64,000 nt of DNA from JANQOH01 sp965243325 (GCA_965243325.1 CBDEUQ010000003.1:2604001-2668000); one strand, 5' to 3'. Numbered from the stretch's first letter, positions 17,747-27,826 are shown. A program made the numbers and translations. The notes: a model not told the origin generated them from the letters alone.

Positions 17747-18750
17747 CGGCCGGATTCGCGCGGGTCGATCAGGCCGTGGGCGATGTCCACCAGCAGGTTC
17801 GCGACGATGAACACGGCGCCCATGGTGAGCGTGAAGCCCATGATGGCGTTGTAGTCCGACTGCAGGATCGCGTTGACGGCGTAGAGCCCGAGCCCGGGCC
17901 AGTTGAACACCGCCTCCACGACCACCGCGTTGGCGATCAGGGTGCCGAAGATCAGGCCGAGCTGCGTGACCGTGCCGATCAGCGCATTCCTCAGCACGTA
18001 GCGCCAGATGACCACCCGGCGGGGCACGCCCATGGCGTGCTGGTAGTCGACGTAGTTGGAGTGAATGGCATCGAGCACGCCTGCGCGCGTGAAACGCATC
18101 ACGGTCGCCATGGCGGGAAAGGCGAGGGTGACCGCCGGCAGGACCATGTGGTGGGCGGCGGAGCGGAAGGCCTCCCAGTCGCCGGTCCAGGCCGAGTCGA
18201 TCAGGAAGAAGCCGGTGACGCGGTCTGGACCCCATCCGTCGATCCGGCCCTGGAGCGGCGTGACACCCCATTCCATCGCGAACAGGAGCTGAAACAGGAT
18301 GGCGAGCCAGAAGGCGGCGATGGCGAGGCCGGAAACGGTGAACACGCGGAGCACGTGGTCGAGCCAGGAATTCCGCCGCACCGCGGCCAGGACGCCGAGG
18401 GGAATGCCGACGACGGCCGAGAGCAGGATGCTGACGAAGGCGAGCTCCAGCGTCGCCGGCAATCGCGAGACGAGGTCGTCGGCGATCGGCCGCTGCGTGT
18501 AGAGGCTGACGCCGAAATCGCCCCGGGCAACCCCGATCGCGTAGTGCCAGAGCTGGACCGGGATGGGCTTGTCGACTCCGAACCTGGCCTTGAGCGCGGC
18601 GATCTGCTCGGCGCTGGCATTGTCGCCCGCGATGAACGCGATCGGATCGGCCGGGATGATGTGGCTGATCGTGAAGGTGATCGCCAGCAGCCCGAGAAGC
18701 GTGGGCGCGAGCCAGAGGAGGCGGTTGAGGGTGAGGACGAGTTCACGCAT
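17743..18750 (-). CDS. Peptide ABC transporter permease, DppB/OppB-like
   Basis: Inner-membrane permease of 335 residues with six predicted helices. The DppB-type N terminus (LVLTLNRLLWLAPTLLGLLAITF) is followed by the long periplasmic region with RFGVDKPIPVQLWHYA. The EAA loop reads DYQHAMGVPRRVVIWRYVLRN. It pairs with DppC to form the channel. It lies 115 nt downstream of the binding-protein gene. Confidence 0.9.
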   Translation of the reverse strand: MRELVLTLNRLLWLAPTLLGLLAITFTISHIIPADPIAFIAGDNASAEQIAALKARFGVDKPIPVQLWHYAIGVARGDFGVSLYTQRPIADDLVSRLPATLELAFVSILLSAVVGIPLGVLAAVRRNSWLDHVLRVFTVSGLAIAAFWLAILFQLLFAMEWGVTPLQGRIDGWGPDRVTGFFLIDSAWTGDWEAFRSAAHHMVLPAVTLAFPAMATVMRFTRAGVLDAIHSNYVDYQHAMGVPRRVVIWRYVLRNALIGTVTQLGLIFGTLIANAVVVEAVFNWPGLGLYAVNAILQSDYNAIMGFTLTMGAVFIVANLLVDIAHGLIDPRESGR

Positions 18751-18865
18751 CGGAATGTCGCCATCCTGTCAGCCGCCCGCCGCCGCCGGACCCCGCCTTC
18801 GCCGCATGGCGATCCGAACGGGGCCCGCGGCGCCTCCGGGGCCGGCCCGGAGCCGCGGCGGAGGG

Positions 18866-20431
18866 CTACTCCATCGAGACCCAGCGCATCTCCTGGCCGT
18901 CGCCGACGGGCGAGAAGCGGATGCCCCTGGCGTTCTTGTTGAACGGGCCGAACCACTTGGTGTTGTAGACGAAGATCCCGGCGGCATCTTCCATCAGCAG
19001 CCGGTTGGCCTTCTCGTAGTTGGCTCTGCGCAGGTCCCGGTCCGTCGAGACGCGCGCTTCCGAGAGCAGCCGGTCCACCTCCTCGTTGCAGTACCAGGAA
19101 TTGTTGCGCGCGCCGATCTGCTCGCAGGCATACATCTCGCCGAGCCAGTTGTTCGGGTCCGCATAGTAGGTGGACTTCCACAGGAACAGCAGGTCGTACA
19201 TCTGCCGCTCGTCGCGCATCCTGCCCGCGGCGACGGGCCAGGGATCGGTGACGATCCGGGTCTCGACTCCGATCTTGTTCAGGCCGTTCTGCAGCAGCGC
19301 CGCGGCCTGCTCCGTCTGGCCGTAGCCGGCAAGGGCGCCCAGCGAGATCTCCCGGATGTCGCCCTCGACCATGGCGAGGTGCTCCCTGGCCTTTTCGAGG
19401 TCCAGCGTGTAGCCCTCCGCGTCCGGCGGCGAGCCCCACATGGTGTTCGGCAGCGGCGCCGGGTTGCGGGCGACCGACCCCGACAGGATGTTGTCGATGA
19501 ACCCGTCGTAGTCGAACGCGTAGCTCAGCGCCTTGCGGAAATGGACGTCGTCCATCGGCGGCCGGCCGTTGTGGATGATGGCGTAGAAGATGCGCATGGA
19601 CTCTTCTTCCTGCACGACGACGTGTTCGCTGGTCCGCAGGCGCTTGACCTGGTCCTGCGGCAGGTAGCCGTCGGTGCCGTGGAAGTCGCCGTTCATCAGG
19701 CCGAGCACGCGCGAGTTGATTTCGACCACCGTGCGGAACTCGATCTCGTCGAGCGGGTCGTCCACCATGTCCCAGCCGAAGAAGTGGTCCTCGAACCGGG
19801 TCGCCTGCCAGCCGATGGCCGGGTCGTAGCGCTTGAGCCGGAAGGAGCCGGAGCCCGCGTCGTTCTTCGACAGCCAGGCGGTGCCGAGGTCGCCGTCCAC
19901 ATCGTTGGCCTTCACCCGCTCGGCGTTGACGACGTGGATTTCCGGAACCGTGGCGAGGAAGACGGCCGACGGCCTGGAGAGGTTGAAGACGACGGTCCGG
20001 GCGTCGGGCGCCCGGGTCGAGCCCGGCGCGACCGTGCCTTCGAACAGCGAATAGGCGCCCTTCTTCATCGCCAGGATGCGGTCGATGGAATAGACGACGT
20101 CGGAGGCCTCCACCGGCGAGCCGTCATGGAACGCCGCGTCCCTGAGCGTGAAGGTGTAGGTCAGGCCGTCTTCCGAGATGTCGACCGTCTCGGCCAGCCA
20201 CGGCTCCAGATGCGGCGGATTGTCGAACCAGCGCATCAGCCCGTCATAGAGGTTGATGCGCGGCGCGACCCGTCCGACATCGAGGACGGCGTGCGGATCG
20301 AGGGTGTCGTAGGCGGACGAGTTGGCGAAAATGAACTTGCCCCCGGCGGTTGCCGGGGTCGTTGCCGCGCCCAGCGCGATCGCCGCGGCGGTGGCGAAGC
20401 GGCAAAGACGGGATGCCTGGCGAGTGACCAT
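18866..20431 (-). CDS. Peptide/solute-binding protein, family 5 (DppA-like)
   Basis: Periplasmic binding protein of the SBP_bac_5 family, 521 residues, that should capture the ligand for the DppBCDF-like importer. The ATG at 20431 gives a signal peptide (MVTRQASRLCRFATAAAIAL, cleavage after TPATA). An ATG a little upstream would add a non-signal leader. The family start AYDTLDPHAVLDVGR and the conserved WLAETVDISEDGLTYTFTLR follow. It is the first gene of the operon. The divergent hydantoinase genes hint at a lactam or N-acyl amino acid ligand, but this is inference. Confidence 0.85.
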   Translation of the reverse strand: MVTRQASRLCRFATAAAIALGAATTPATAGGKFIFANSSAYDTLDPHAVLDVGRVAPRINLYDGLMRWFDNPPHLEPWLAETVDISEDGLTYTFTLRDAAFHDGSPVEASDVVYSIDRILAMKKGAYSLFEGTVAPGSTRAPDARTVVFNLSRPSAVFLATVPEIHVVNAERVKANDVDGDLGTAWLSKNDAGSGSFRLKRYDPAIGWQATRFEDHFFGWDMVDDPLDEIEFRTVVEINSRVLGLMNGDFHGTDGYLPQDQVKRLRTSEHVVVQEEESMRIFYAIIHNGRPPMDDVHFRKALSYAFDYDGFIDNILSGSVARNPAPLPNTMWGSPPDAEGYTLDLEKAREHLAMVEGDIREISLGALAGYGQTEQAAALLQNGLNKIGVETRIVTDPWPVAAGRMRDERQMYDLLFLWKSTYYADPNNWLGEMYACEQIGARNNSWYCNEEVDRLLSEARVSTDRDLRRANYEKANRLLMEDAAGIFVYNTKWFGPFNKNARGIRFSPVGDGQEMRWVSME

Positions 20432-20855
20432 CGATCGTCTGTCTCCTTGCTGCCTATGCATGGCGGCGGGAACGGCCAGGTTCCTTTGTGCGAGCCCGGT
20501 CCCGATCGGGCCGGGGCGCACGCGATCGATGGCGGTATGCGGGCCGGGCTCCCTGGCCGGAGACCGTGTCATGCCGGCGACCCCGGCTTTGGCGGCGGCA
20601 TGGGCGGCCTCGGAGACGGCCGCCTGTCGCGATCGCCACCCTCCTGTCGCGTTCCGCCATGGGACTCCTTCGGGCGCGGAGACTGACGCCTGCCGGCGGG
20701 TGCGTCAATCGAATGCCGGAGCCGCTTGCGGCGTCGTGAAGGAGGCGCGGCTTGCGGCGTCGCGAGGCTGGACTTGCGGCGTTCGGCGCGGAATGCTGGA
20801 CCGGAATGCGGCCTGCCGGAACGACGGCCGCTCTCCCGGACCGAGTTGGGGCGTC
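20432..20855. promoter_or_regulatory. Divergent intergenic region between the importer and hyuA
   Basis: This 424-bp spacer should carry both promoters. Three copies of CTTGCGGCGT with a following C/T and G lie at about 20725, 20751 and 20773 on the hyuA side. They are spaced 26 and 22 bp, which could place regulator contacts near the hyuA start. No gene is supported here; the open frames are shadows. No clear -35/-10 was found. Confidence 0.4.
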
Positions 20856-22913
20856 GTGTCGGAAGCAGCAGCGAGATGCCGGGTGGCCGTCGACATCGGC
20901 GGTACCTTCACCGATTTCTGCGTCTTCGACGAGGCGACCGGCGCGCTCGGCACGTTGAAGATCCTCTCGACGCCGGATACCCCGGGCGCGGAGGTCATGC
21001 GGGGCATCGCCGAGCTGGACCGCCGCCACGGCCAACCGGCCTCGGGCATCGGCTTCTTCACCCACGGCACCACGGTGGGCGTCAACACCGTGATCCAGCG
21101 CCGGGGCGCGGAGCTGGCGCTGTTCACGACGAGGGAGTTCGAGGATGTGCTGGAGGTCGCGCGGCTGAAGACGCCCGACCCCTACGACATCTTCTCGCGC
21201 CGGCCCCCGCCGCTTGCGCCCCGCGAACGGGTTTACGGCATAGCCGAGCGCGTGCTGAAGGACGGCTCCGTCGAAACGCCGGTCGATCCCGCCGATGTCC
21301 GCGAGGCGGTTGCGGCCGCCAGGGCCGCCGGCGCGGACACGATCGTCGTGGCGCTGCTGCATTCTTACGCGAATCCGGCGAACGAACGCGCCGTCCGCGA
21401 CGCGATCCTGGAGGCCGCGCCGGACATGGCCGTCACCCTCTCCTCGGATGTCTGGCCGGTCATCCGGGAATACGAGCGCACCGTGACCGCCACCGTCGCC
21501 GGCTATGTGCAGCGGCGGGTGGCCGCCTATATCGGCTCGCTGCAGGCGGCGCTTCGCGATGCCGGCGTGCCGGCCGAGCCGATGATTACGAAGTCGAACG
21601 GCGGCATCATGGCGGCGGAGCTCGGCAAGACCGACCCCGTCGCCATGCTGCTCTCGGGCACCGCGTCCGGGGCCATCGGCGCGGCGGATGCGGCGGCGCG
21701 GATCGGCGCGCCGGACGTGCTGAGTTTCGATGTCGGCGGCACCTCCGCCGATGTGGCGGTCGTCCAGGGCGGCAAGCCGGCCTTCGGCACGGGCGAGCTG
21801 GTCGGCGAATTCCCGATCTACGTGCCGACCGTTTCCGTAAGCTCCATCGGCGCCGGCGGCGGGTCCATCGCCTGGGTGGACGGCTTCGGCGTGCTCAAGG
21901 TCGGGCCGGAGAGCGCGGGCTCCGCGCCGGGCCCGGCCTGTTACGGCCGGGGCGGCGAACGTCCGACCGTCACCGACGCCTTCGTTTCGATGGGGCTGCT
22001 CGGCGCGGGCGCGCTCGGCTACGGCGCCGTCAGGCTGGACCGCGCTGCCGCCGAGCGCGCCGTTGGCGAGGTTGCGGAACGCCTCTCCCTCGGGCTTCCC
22101 GAGGCGGCCGAGAGCATCGTCAAGGTCGCGGTCTCGGGCATGTATCTCGAGGTGGCCAAGCTGATGTCGCGCCGGGGCGCCGATCCGCGCGCCTTTGCGC
22201 TGCTGGCCTTCGGCGGCGCCGGGCCGATGCTGGGCGGCCTGTTTGCGCGGGAGCTCGGCATGGCGCGGGTGATCGTGCCGCCGGCGCCCGGCGTCCTGTC
22301 CGCCTATGGCGGCCTGATCGCCGATATCCGCAACGATTTCATCCGCACCGCGTTCGTCGAACTGGATGCGGACGGTCTGGCCGTGCTGGACGGGCTAGCC
22401 GTCGAGCTCGAAGCCCGGGCGCTGGCCTGGCTGCGCGGTGAACAGGGTTTCGAGGGCGAGGCGCGCCTCGTCTGGTCCGCCGACATGCGCTACCGGGGCC
22501 AGTCCTACGAGATCGAGACTGTCATCGACCGGGCGGATATCCGCGCCGGGCGGGCCGCCCCGCTGGCCGACGCCTTCCATGTCGAGCATGAGCGCGTCTA
22601 CGGCCATGCCGATGCGGAGGCGCCGGTGCAGGCGGTCAATCTGCGCCTGACGGTGAGCGGCGCGGTGCCGAAGCCGGCCCTCGCGGCATCCGCCGCCGCG
22701 CCGGGACCGGCCGTGCCGGCGGGTCATGCAACGGTCTTTCTGGACGGCGAGATGCGCGAGGCGGCGCTGTACGACCGGGCCGGCCTCGTGCCCGGTCGGC
22801 ATTTCGCCGGGCCCGCCATCGTCTCGCAGGACGACTGCACCACCGTCGTTCCTCCGGGCTTCGCGGTCGAGGTCGATCTCCGGGGCAACCTGGTCCTGAC
22901 GAGGGAGGGTTGA
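20856..22913 (+). CDS. Hydantoinase/oxoprolinase subunit A (HyuA-like)
   Basis: Large subunit of the ATP-dependent hydantoinase/5-oxoprolinase/acetone-carboxylase superfamily, which opens cyclic amides. It has 685 residues, about the family length. The actin-like ATP-binding start VAVDIGGTFTDFCVFDE is at residue 10, and the second phosphate motif FDVGGTSADVAVV lies near 290. GSAPGPACYGRGG and FGGAGPMLGG are conserved. The GTG at 20856 places the family start near the N terminus. The frame is open further upstream but without homology. hyuB follows directly. Confidence 0.85.
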   Translation: MSEAAARCRVAVDIGGTFTDFCVFDEATGALGTLKILSTPDTPGAEVMRGIAELDRRHGQPASGIGFFTHGTTVGVNTVIQRRGAELALFTTREFEDVLEVARLKTPDPYDIFSRRPPPLAPRERVYGIAERVLKDGSVETPVDPADVREAVAAARAAGADTIVVALLHSYANPANERAVRDAILEAAPDMAVTLSSDVWPVIREYERTVTATVAGYVQRRVAAYIGSLQAALRDAGVPAEPMITKSNGGIMAAELGKTDPVAMLLSGTASGAIGAADAAARIGAPDVLSFDVGGTSADVAVVQGGKPAFGTGELVGEFPIYVPTVSVSSIGAGGGSIAWVDGFGVLKVGPESAGSAPGPACYGRGGERPTVTDAFVSMGLLGAGALGYGAVRLDRAAAERAVGEVAERLSLGLPEAAESIVKVAVSGMYLEVAKLMSRRGADPRAFALLAFGGAGPMLGGLFARELGMARVIVPPAPGVLSAYGGLIADIRNDFIRTAFVELDADGLAVLDGLAVELEARALAWLRGEQGFEGEARLVWSADMRYRGQSYEIETVIDRADIRAGRAAPLADAFHVEHERVYGHADAEAPVQAVNLRLTVSGAVPKPALAASAAAPGPAVPAGHATVFLDGEMREAALYDRAGLVPGRHFAGPAIVSQDDCTTVVPPGFAVEVDLRGNLVLTREG

Positions 22914-24932
22914 ATGCCCGTCGACAAGGTCACGTTGGAAATCCTCAAGAACCACACCCGCGCGGCGGCCGAGAGCATGGCGTACACGCTCTACCGCACG
23001 GCGCATTCGACCTTCGTGAAGGAGACCGAGGACTTCACCACCGGGCTGACCACGCCGGAAGGGGAGACGTTCGCCACGCCCACGGAGCTCGGCGCCACCT
23101 GGTTCGTCGGTCTGAACTACGGACGGGCCATAGGCATGATCGACGACTACCGGCCGGGCGACATCGCCGTGACCAACGATCCCTATTCGGGGTTCGTCTC
23201 CACGCATTCGCCCGACATGCACATCTGGAAACCCGTCTTTCACGAGGGCGAGATCATCGCCTTTTCGGTGGGCCACATCCACAACACCGACGTGGGCGGG
23301 GCGGTGCCGGCCTCGCTGTCCCGCACGCTTTCGGAAGTCCACCAGGAGGGCGTGCGCATCCCCCCGGTCAAGATACTCAAGGAGGGGACGCTGAACCGGC
23401 AGGTGCTGGACATCTTCCTCGCCAATGTCCGGGCGCCCGACCAGAACTGGGGCGATCTGAAGGCCCAGATCGCCGCCTGCAACACCGGCGAGCGCAAGGT
23501 GCGCGAGATGATCGCCCGCTTCGGCGCGGACACCTTCCGCGAGGGCGTGGCGGACCTGCTGGACTACGCGGAAGCCCAGGCGCGCGCCATCGTCCGCACG
23601 CTGCCCAACGGCACCTACCCCTTTGCCGACTACATGGACGAAGACTCCGTCGACGGCCGGCCCTGCCGCATGAAGCTGACGGTGGTGATCCGCGATGAGG
23701 AGCTCGTATTCGATTTTGCCGGGTCCGACCCGCAGCTTGAATCGTCGCTCAACATGCCGACGGGCGGCGACGAGCGCCATGTGCTCCTGCTGGTCGGCAT
23801 GACCTATGTGCTCTATTCGCTGGACAGGTCGCTCTATCTGAACTCCGGCGTCGCGCGCGTCTGCCGCTGCATCCTGCCTTCGGGGACCATGGTTAATCCG
23901 GTCTTCCCGGCGGCCGTCGGCATGCGGACGCTGAGCTGCTATCGGCTGCACGGGCTCACGTTCGGGGCCTTTGCCCAGGCCGCTCCGGACCATATGGCGG
24001 GTGCACCGGGCTCCGGCGGGCCGATCGTGAACGTCAACACCGTCGACAACCGCACAGGCCGGCGGATCATGGCGGCGATCAGTCCGATGACCGGCGGCGG
24101 CGGCGGGCGGGCTGTCGAGGACGGCCAGGACGGCTCCGGCGCCAATCAGGGGTTCCTGCGGAACACGCCGACCGAGGTCAACGAGGCGGAGGCCGGCATC
24201 AAGGTGCTACGCTTCGGCCTTGCCTGCGATTCCGCCGGGCCCGGCCAGCATCGCGGCGGCCTCGGCACGGAGCTGGTGTTCCAGGCGTTTTCCCCGAACA
24301 CCCGCGTCACGGCGCGCAACCGGGACCGGACGGTCTTCACGGGCTGGGGAATTGCCGGCGGACGCCCGGGCGCCGCGTCGAAGTTCATCAGGAATCCGGG
24401 GACCAACCGCGAGGTGGACCTCGGGAATACCGATATCCTCACCATCGGTCCCGGCGAGGTCATCCATGTCACCTGCGGCGGCGCCGGCGGTTGGGGCGAT
24501 CCGTTCCGGCGCGACCCGGACGCGGTGCTGCTCGACTGGCGGCGGGGCTGGGTCTCGACGGAGCATGCGCGCGAGGCGTACGGCGTCGTCATTGCCGAGG
24601 AGGGCGCGGTGGATGTCCCGGCCACCGAAGCGCTGCGAGCCGCGCGAGCCGCCCCCGCGGGTGGTGCGGGCGGTGCAGAGGTCAACGGATTTTACGACGT
24701 GGGGCCCGAGCGGGCGGCCTTCGAGACCGTCTGGACGGACGCCAACTACGATGCCCTGACCGAATGCCTCGCGGCGCTCCCGATCCATTGGCGGTTCTAC
24801 GCCAAGCACCGGATCTTCGACACGATCGACATGCTCGACCCGGCGGCGCGGCGGGGCGACGGCTCGGAGGTCCGCGCGGCTTTCGCTGCGCTCAGGTCCG
24901 AGTTCCCGCAACTCAAGGCGGCGCGGGGCTGA
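22914..24932 (+). CDS. Hydantoinase B/oxoprolinase family protein (HyuB-like)
   Basis: Partner subunit of HyuA, 672 residues, slightly longer than the usual 520-600 because of its C-terminal part. The family start VDKVTLEILKNHTRAAAESM, the metal-site-like GDIAVTNDPYSG and GHIHNTDVGG, and the glycine-rich HVTCGGAGGWGDPFRRDPD are all present. The start codon follows the hyuA stop with no gap. The substrate may be a hydantoin, 5-oxoproline or a similar lactam. Sequence alone does not decide between them. Confidence 0.85.
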   Translation: MPVDKVTLEILKNHTRAAAESMAYTLYRTAHSTFVKETEDFTTGLTTPEGETFATPTELGATWFVGLNYGRAIGMIDDYRPGDIAVTNDPYSGFVSTHSPDMHIWKPVFHEGEIIAFSVGHIHNTDVGGAVPASLSRTLSEVHQEGVRIPPVKILKEGTLNRQVLDIFLANVRAPDQNWGDLKAQIAACNTGERKVREMIARFGADTFREGVADLLDYAEAQARAIVRTLPNGTYPFADYMDEDSVDGRPCRMKLTVVIRDEELVFDFAGSDPQLESSLNMPTGGDERHVLLLVGMTYVLYSLDRSLYLNSGVARVCRCILPSGTMVNPVFPAAVGMRTLSCYRLHGLTFGAFAQAAPDHMAGAPGSGGPIVNVNTVDNRTGRRIMAAISPMTGGGGGRAVEDGQDGSGANQGFLRNTPTEVNEAEAGIKVLRFGLACDSAGPGQHRGGLGTELVFQAFSPNTRVTARNRDRTVFTGWGIAGGRPGAASKFIRNPGTNREVDLGNTDILTIGPGEVIHVTCGGAGGWGDPFRRDPDAVLLDWRRGWVSTEHAREAYGVVIAEEGAVDVPATEALRAARAAPAGGAGGAEVNGFYDVGPERAAFETVWTDANYDALTECLAALPIHWRFYAKHRIFDTIDMLDPAARRGDGSEVRAAFAALRSEFPQLKAARG

Positions 24933-25534
24933 CCGCGGGGAGATGACGTGTCCCGGCAGGCGTGCCCGCCTGACCGCCGCGGCACGCGACATCGCCCGCG
25001 CCGTCGTTCACGCCTTGGCCGCGGAGCGCGCCGAAGTGCATGCCACGGATATCGAGAGCGAGCGGTTCTGCGAAACCGCCGCGGGAGCGGAGTCCGCGGG
25101 TCAGGTCGGGGTGACAGTTGAGGGGCGGACGGCGCGTGAGGACTCCTCGATTGTCACCCCGGACGGAGCGCAGCGACGATCCGGGGTCCAGAGCAAGCGG
25201 TACGACGACTCCGGGGAGACTGGACCTCGGAACAAGTCGGGGGTAGAGGTCGAAGATCGGCAGGCCGTCGAAGACTTGGTGCCCTGCCCCGGAAATGTGC
25301 TCGTTGCGCCGCAAGAGGATCGTCTAGTGCAGAAGGGCAACTTGTTGAGGGAACGTGCTGCGATGAGGTAGGAAAGCACGCGCTTGCCCCGACCTACTAT
25401 GAGCAGGCATAGCAGCACTCTCGGGGGATCGGGCTTCCTAGCGAGATGAAGGGAACGACCTCTCGCTCAAGCCTAAGGGTATGATGAGGAATGTACTCTA
25501 CTGAGTGCTGCAAGGGGTGGGAGAAGGTTAAATC
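24933..25534. other. Gene-free junction between hyuB and the accessory island
   Basis: No supported gene. Open frames here are low-complexity. The middle holds a hairpin of the dispersed intergenic type (25156-25187). Base composition drops in the last 200 bases, just before the ATPase gene, where GGGAGAAGG provides its RBS. Confidence 0.5.
25156..25187. repeat. Intergenic hairpin, dispersed-repeat type
   Basis: ACCCCGGA at 25156-25163 pairs with TCCGGGGT at 25180-25187 around a 16-base loop (CGGAGCGCAGCGACGA). From memory this kind of sequence (CCCCGGATCGTCGCTGCGCT on the minus strand) recurs between genes in many alphaproteobacterial genomes. Only one copy is in this window. Confidence 0.5.
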
Positions 25535-27826
25535 ATGATTGAGCGACTTCAGCTTCTGCGAAACATTGGACAATTCGATAACGTAAGTCCCGGGGCGGAG
25601 ACTTCTCTCACGCCGATTACCTTGGTTTATTCTGAAAATGGTCGTGGGAAAACAACTTTAGCCGCTATATTTCGCTCTCTAGCTACGGGCAATCCCAACT
25701 ACATCAATGAGCGTCATAGGCTTGGTGCGCAGCATCCACCGCACGTTGTATTGAATCATTTCGAAGGGCAAATAGTATTTCAGGATGCCACATGGTCGCG
25801 AACGCTACCTGAAGTCACGATATTTGACGATACGTTTGTCTCCCAGAACATTTGCTCTGGCATAGAATTACGGGCTCCACATCGGCAAAAGTTACATGAA
25901 CTTATACTCGGCGCGCAGGGCGTGGCCTTGAACGTTGCTTTGCAAGGTCACGTCCGACGAATCGAAGAACACAACACGGAACTGCGCAACTTGGCTAATG
26001 CCATTCCGGCTGCAATACGCGGACCGTATAGCGTCGATGCTTTTTGTAAACTGGAGGCTGAATCCGACATTGACACAAAGGTTCAAGATGCTGAACGGCG
26101 TCTGGCCGCAGCACGGTCTGCAGATACGATTCGTCTCCGTTCAGGGTTTACCAAAATTGCTCTTCCGGACTTTCCCATTGAGGAGATCAATCGCGTCCTA
26201 GGTCAAGGACTCGAAGGCTTGGAAGTCGCTGCTGTTGAACGCGTACGCACACATCTCGATTGGCTTGGAGACGGTGGAGAGTCTTGGATTGCGGATGGTG
26301 TGCAACGCATGGATCGCTCTTCGGATGCAAGAGCAGAAGAAATCTGCCCGTTCTGTTCTCAGAGCCTTGAAGGGGTTGATCTCATTGCTAATTACCGTGC
26401 GTATTTCGGCGAAGAGTATGACGCGTTGAAGCAATCTATCCGAGATGCCATTGCAGCTGTGCGGGATGCGCATGGGGGAGACGTTCCCGCAGCGTTTGAA
26501 CGTGATGTGCGTACTGGCGTCCAAACCCGTGAGTTCTGGAGAGACTTTGTTAAGCTGCCTGAAATCGATATTGACACGGCCGCCATCGCACGGGACTGGA
26601 ATGCCGCGCGGGACGGCGTTTTGGCGCGGCTGAGAGCCAAAGCGGCTGCGCCCCTGGAACCGCTGGACTTAGATCCAGGCTCGCTAGAATCGATCCGGAT
26701 ATACCGGCGACGCATTGAGGAGGTGTCTCTTCTGTCCGACAGGCTGGTTGGATCGAACACAGGTCTTGATCTCGTCAAGGAACAGGCGGCTGCAGATGAC
26801 CTTGGTGCTTTGCGGAATGATCTTACGATGGCGCAGGCACAGAAGGCGAGGTTCAAGCCAGCGGTTGCTCTCCGTTGCGATGCATACGTGAAGGAAAAGA
26901 TCGATAAGGCAGTGACAGAGCAACAGCGAGATCAGGCTCGCGCCGATTTAGACCGGTACCGTGAGCGCATTTTTCCGGCTTTCGAAACGGCAATCAACGG
27001 CTACTTGCGCAACTTTGGAGCTACTTTTCGTCTTGGCCAAGTGCAATCCGTCAATACTCGTGGCGGGTCTTCGGCATCCTATTGCGTGGTGATAAATGGA
27101 CAAAACGTCAACGTGACGGCCGATGAGGGGCCGTCTTTCCGCAACACATTGAGCGCTGGCGACCGAAGTACACTGGCGCTTGCCTTTTTCTTTGCCTCGT
27201 TGGAGCAAGGTCCAGACGTGGAAAACAAAGTTGTTGTGATCGACGACCCGATGACTAGCCTCGATGAGCACCGTGCCTTGCAGACACGACAAGAAATCAT
27301 AGGACTGGCGGGGCGCGTTCAGCAAGTCATTGTTCTTTCGCATTCTAAGCCCTTCCTCTGCGGGTTGTGGGAGCAGACGAATCGTAACGGGGCAATAGCG
27401 CTCCGTATCAATAGAGTTGCAGCGGGGTCCGAAGTCGTGGTTTGGGACGTTCGAAATGACAGCGTTTCAGAACATGACAAACGCCACGAGCTTGTTCGAG
27501 AGTATCTGGTTGCTGCCGATCCCGACAAGGAACGGCAGGTTGCCGAGGCTCTCCGTCCCGTTTTAGAAGCCTTTATGCGCGTGGCATACCCTGAGTATTT
27601 CCCACCTGGAAAGCTTCTAGGGCCATTTGTTGATTTGTGCGAGAGGCGTCTCGGGGCCGATAATGAGGTTCTTGCTGGAAGAGATTTGGCCGAGCTCAGG
27701 GCGCTTCTGGTTTTTTCCAACCAATTTCACCATGATACAAATCCAGCTTGGCAAACTACTATCATCAATGATGCCGAGCTAACAGACTTTGCAGGTAGAA
27801 CACTTCGTTTTGCTTCGAGAAGGTAG
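25535..27826 (+). CDS. RloC/PrrC-like AAA ATPase (AAA_13 type), putative anticodon-nuclease defence protein
   Basis: A 763-residue SMC/RecN-type ATPase. Walker A is at 33-41 (SENGRGKTT, K39). A central region with coiled-coil character holds a CPFC motif at C271-C274, like a zinc hook. The ABC signature LSAGD is at 539-543, Walker B VVVIDD with D570/D571, and the H-loop H603. The C-terminal domain has R674-x3-E678 and H732/H733 (NQFHHDTN), resembling the Arg-x3-Glu...His triad of PrrC/RloC tRNA anticodon nucleases, although the His is farther away than in PrrC. Codon use is AT-richer than the flanking genes, an IS630 element follows at once and no restriction-modification genes adjoin. A generic AAA_13 ATPase without nuclease activity remains possible. 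Confidence 0.65.
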   Translation: MIERLQLLRNIGQFDNVSPGAETSLTPITLVYSENGRGKTTLAAIFRSLATGNPNYINERHRLGAQHPPHVVLNHFEGQIVFQDATWSRTLPEVTIFDDTFVSQNICSGIELRAPHRQKLHELILGAQGVALNVALQGHVRRIEEHNTELRNLANAIPAAIRGPYSVDAFCKLEAESDIDTKVQDAERRLAAARSADTIRLRSGFTKIALPDFPIEEINRVLGQGLEGLEVAAVERVRTHLDWLGDGGESWIADGVQRMDRSSDARAEEICPFCSQSLEGVDLIANYRAYFGEEYDALKQSIRDAIAAVRDAHGGDVPAAFERDVRTGVQTREFWRDFVKLPEIDIDTAAIARDWNAARDGVLARLRAKAAAPLEPLDLDPGSLESIRIYRRRIEEVSLLSDRLVGSNTGLDLVKEQAAADDLGALRNDLTMAQAQKARFKPAVALRCDAYVKEKIDKAVTEQQRDQARADLDRYRERIFPAFETAINGYLRNFGATFRLGQVQSVNTRGGSSASYCVVINGQNVNVTADEGPSFRNTLSAGDRSTLALAFFFASLEQGPDVENKVVVIDDPMTSLDEHRALQTRQEIIGLAGRVQQVIVLSHSKPFLCGLWEQTNRNGAIALRINRVAAGSEVVVWDVRNDSVSEHDKRHELVREYLVAADPDKERQVAEALRPVLEAFMRVAYPEYFPPGKLLGPFVDLCERRLGADNEVLAGRDLAELRALLVFSNQFHHDTNPAWQTTIINDAELTDFAGRTLRFASRR

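Noticed and set aside
24945..25371. Plus-strand frame of 142 codons after hyuB
   Set aside because: It runs through the dispersed hairpin sequence, has no RBS or family, and is read as non-coding repeat DNA.
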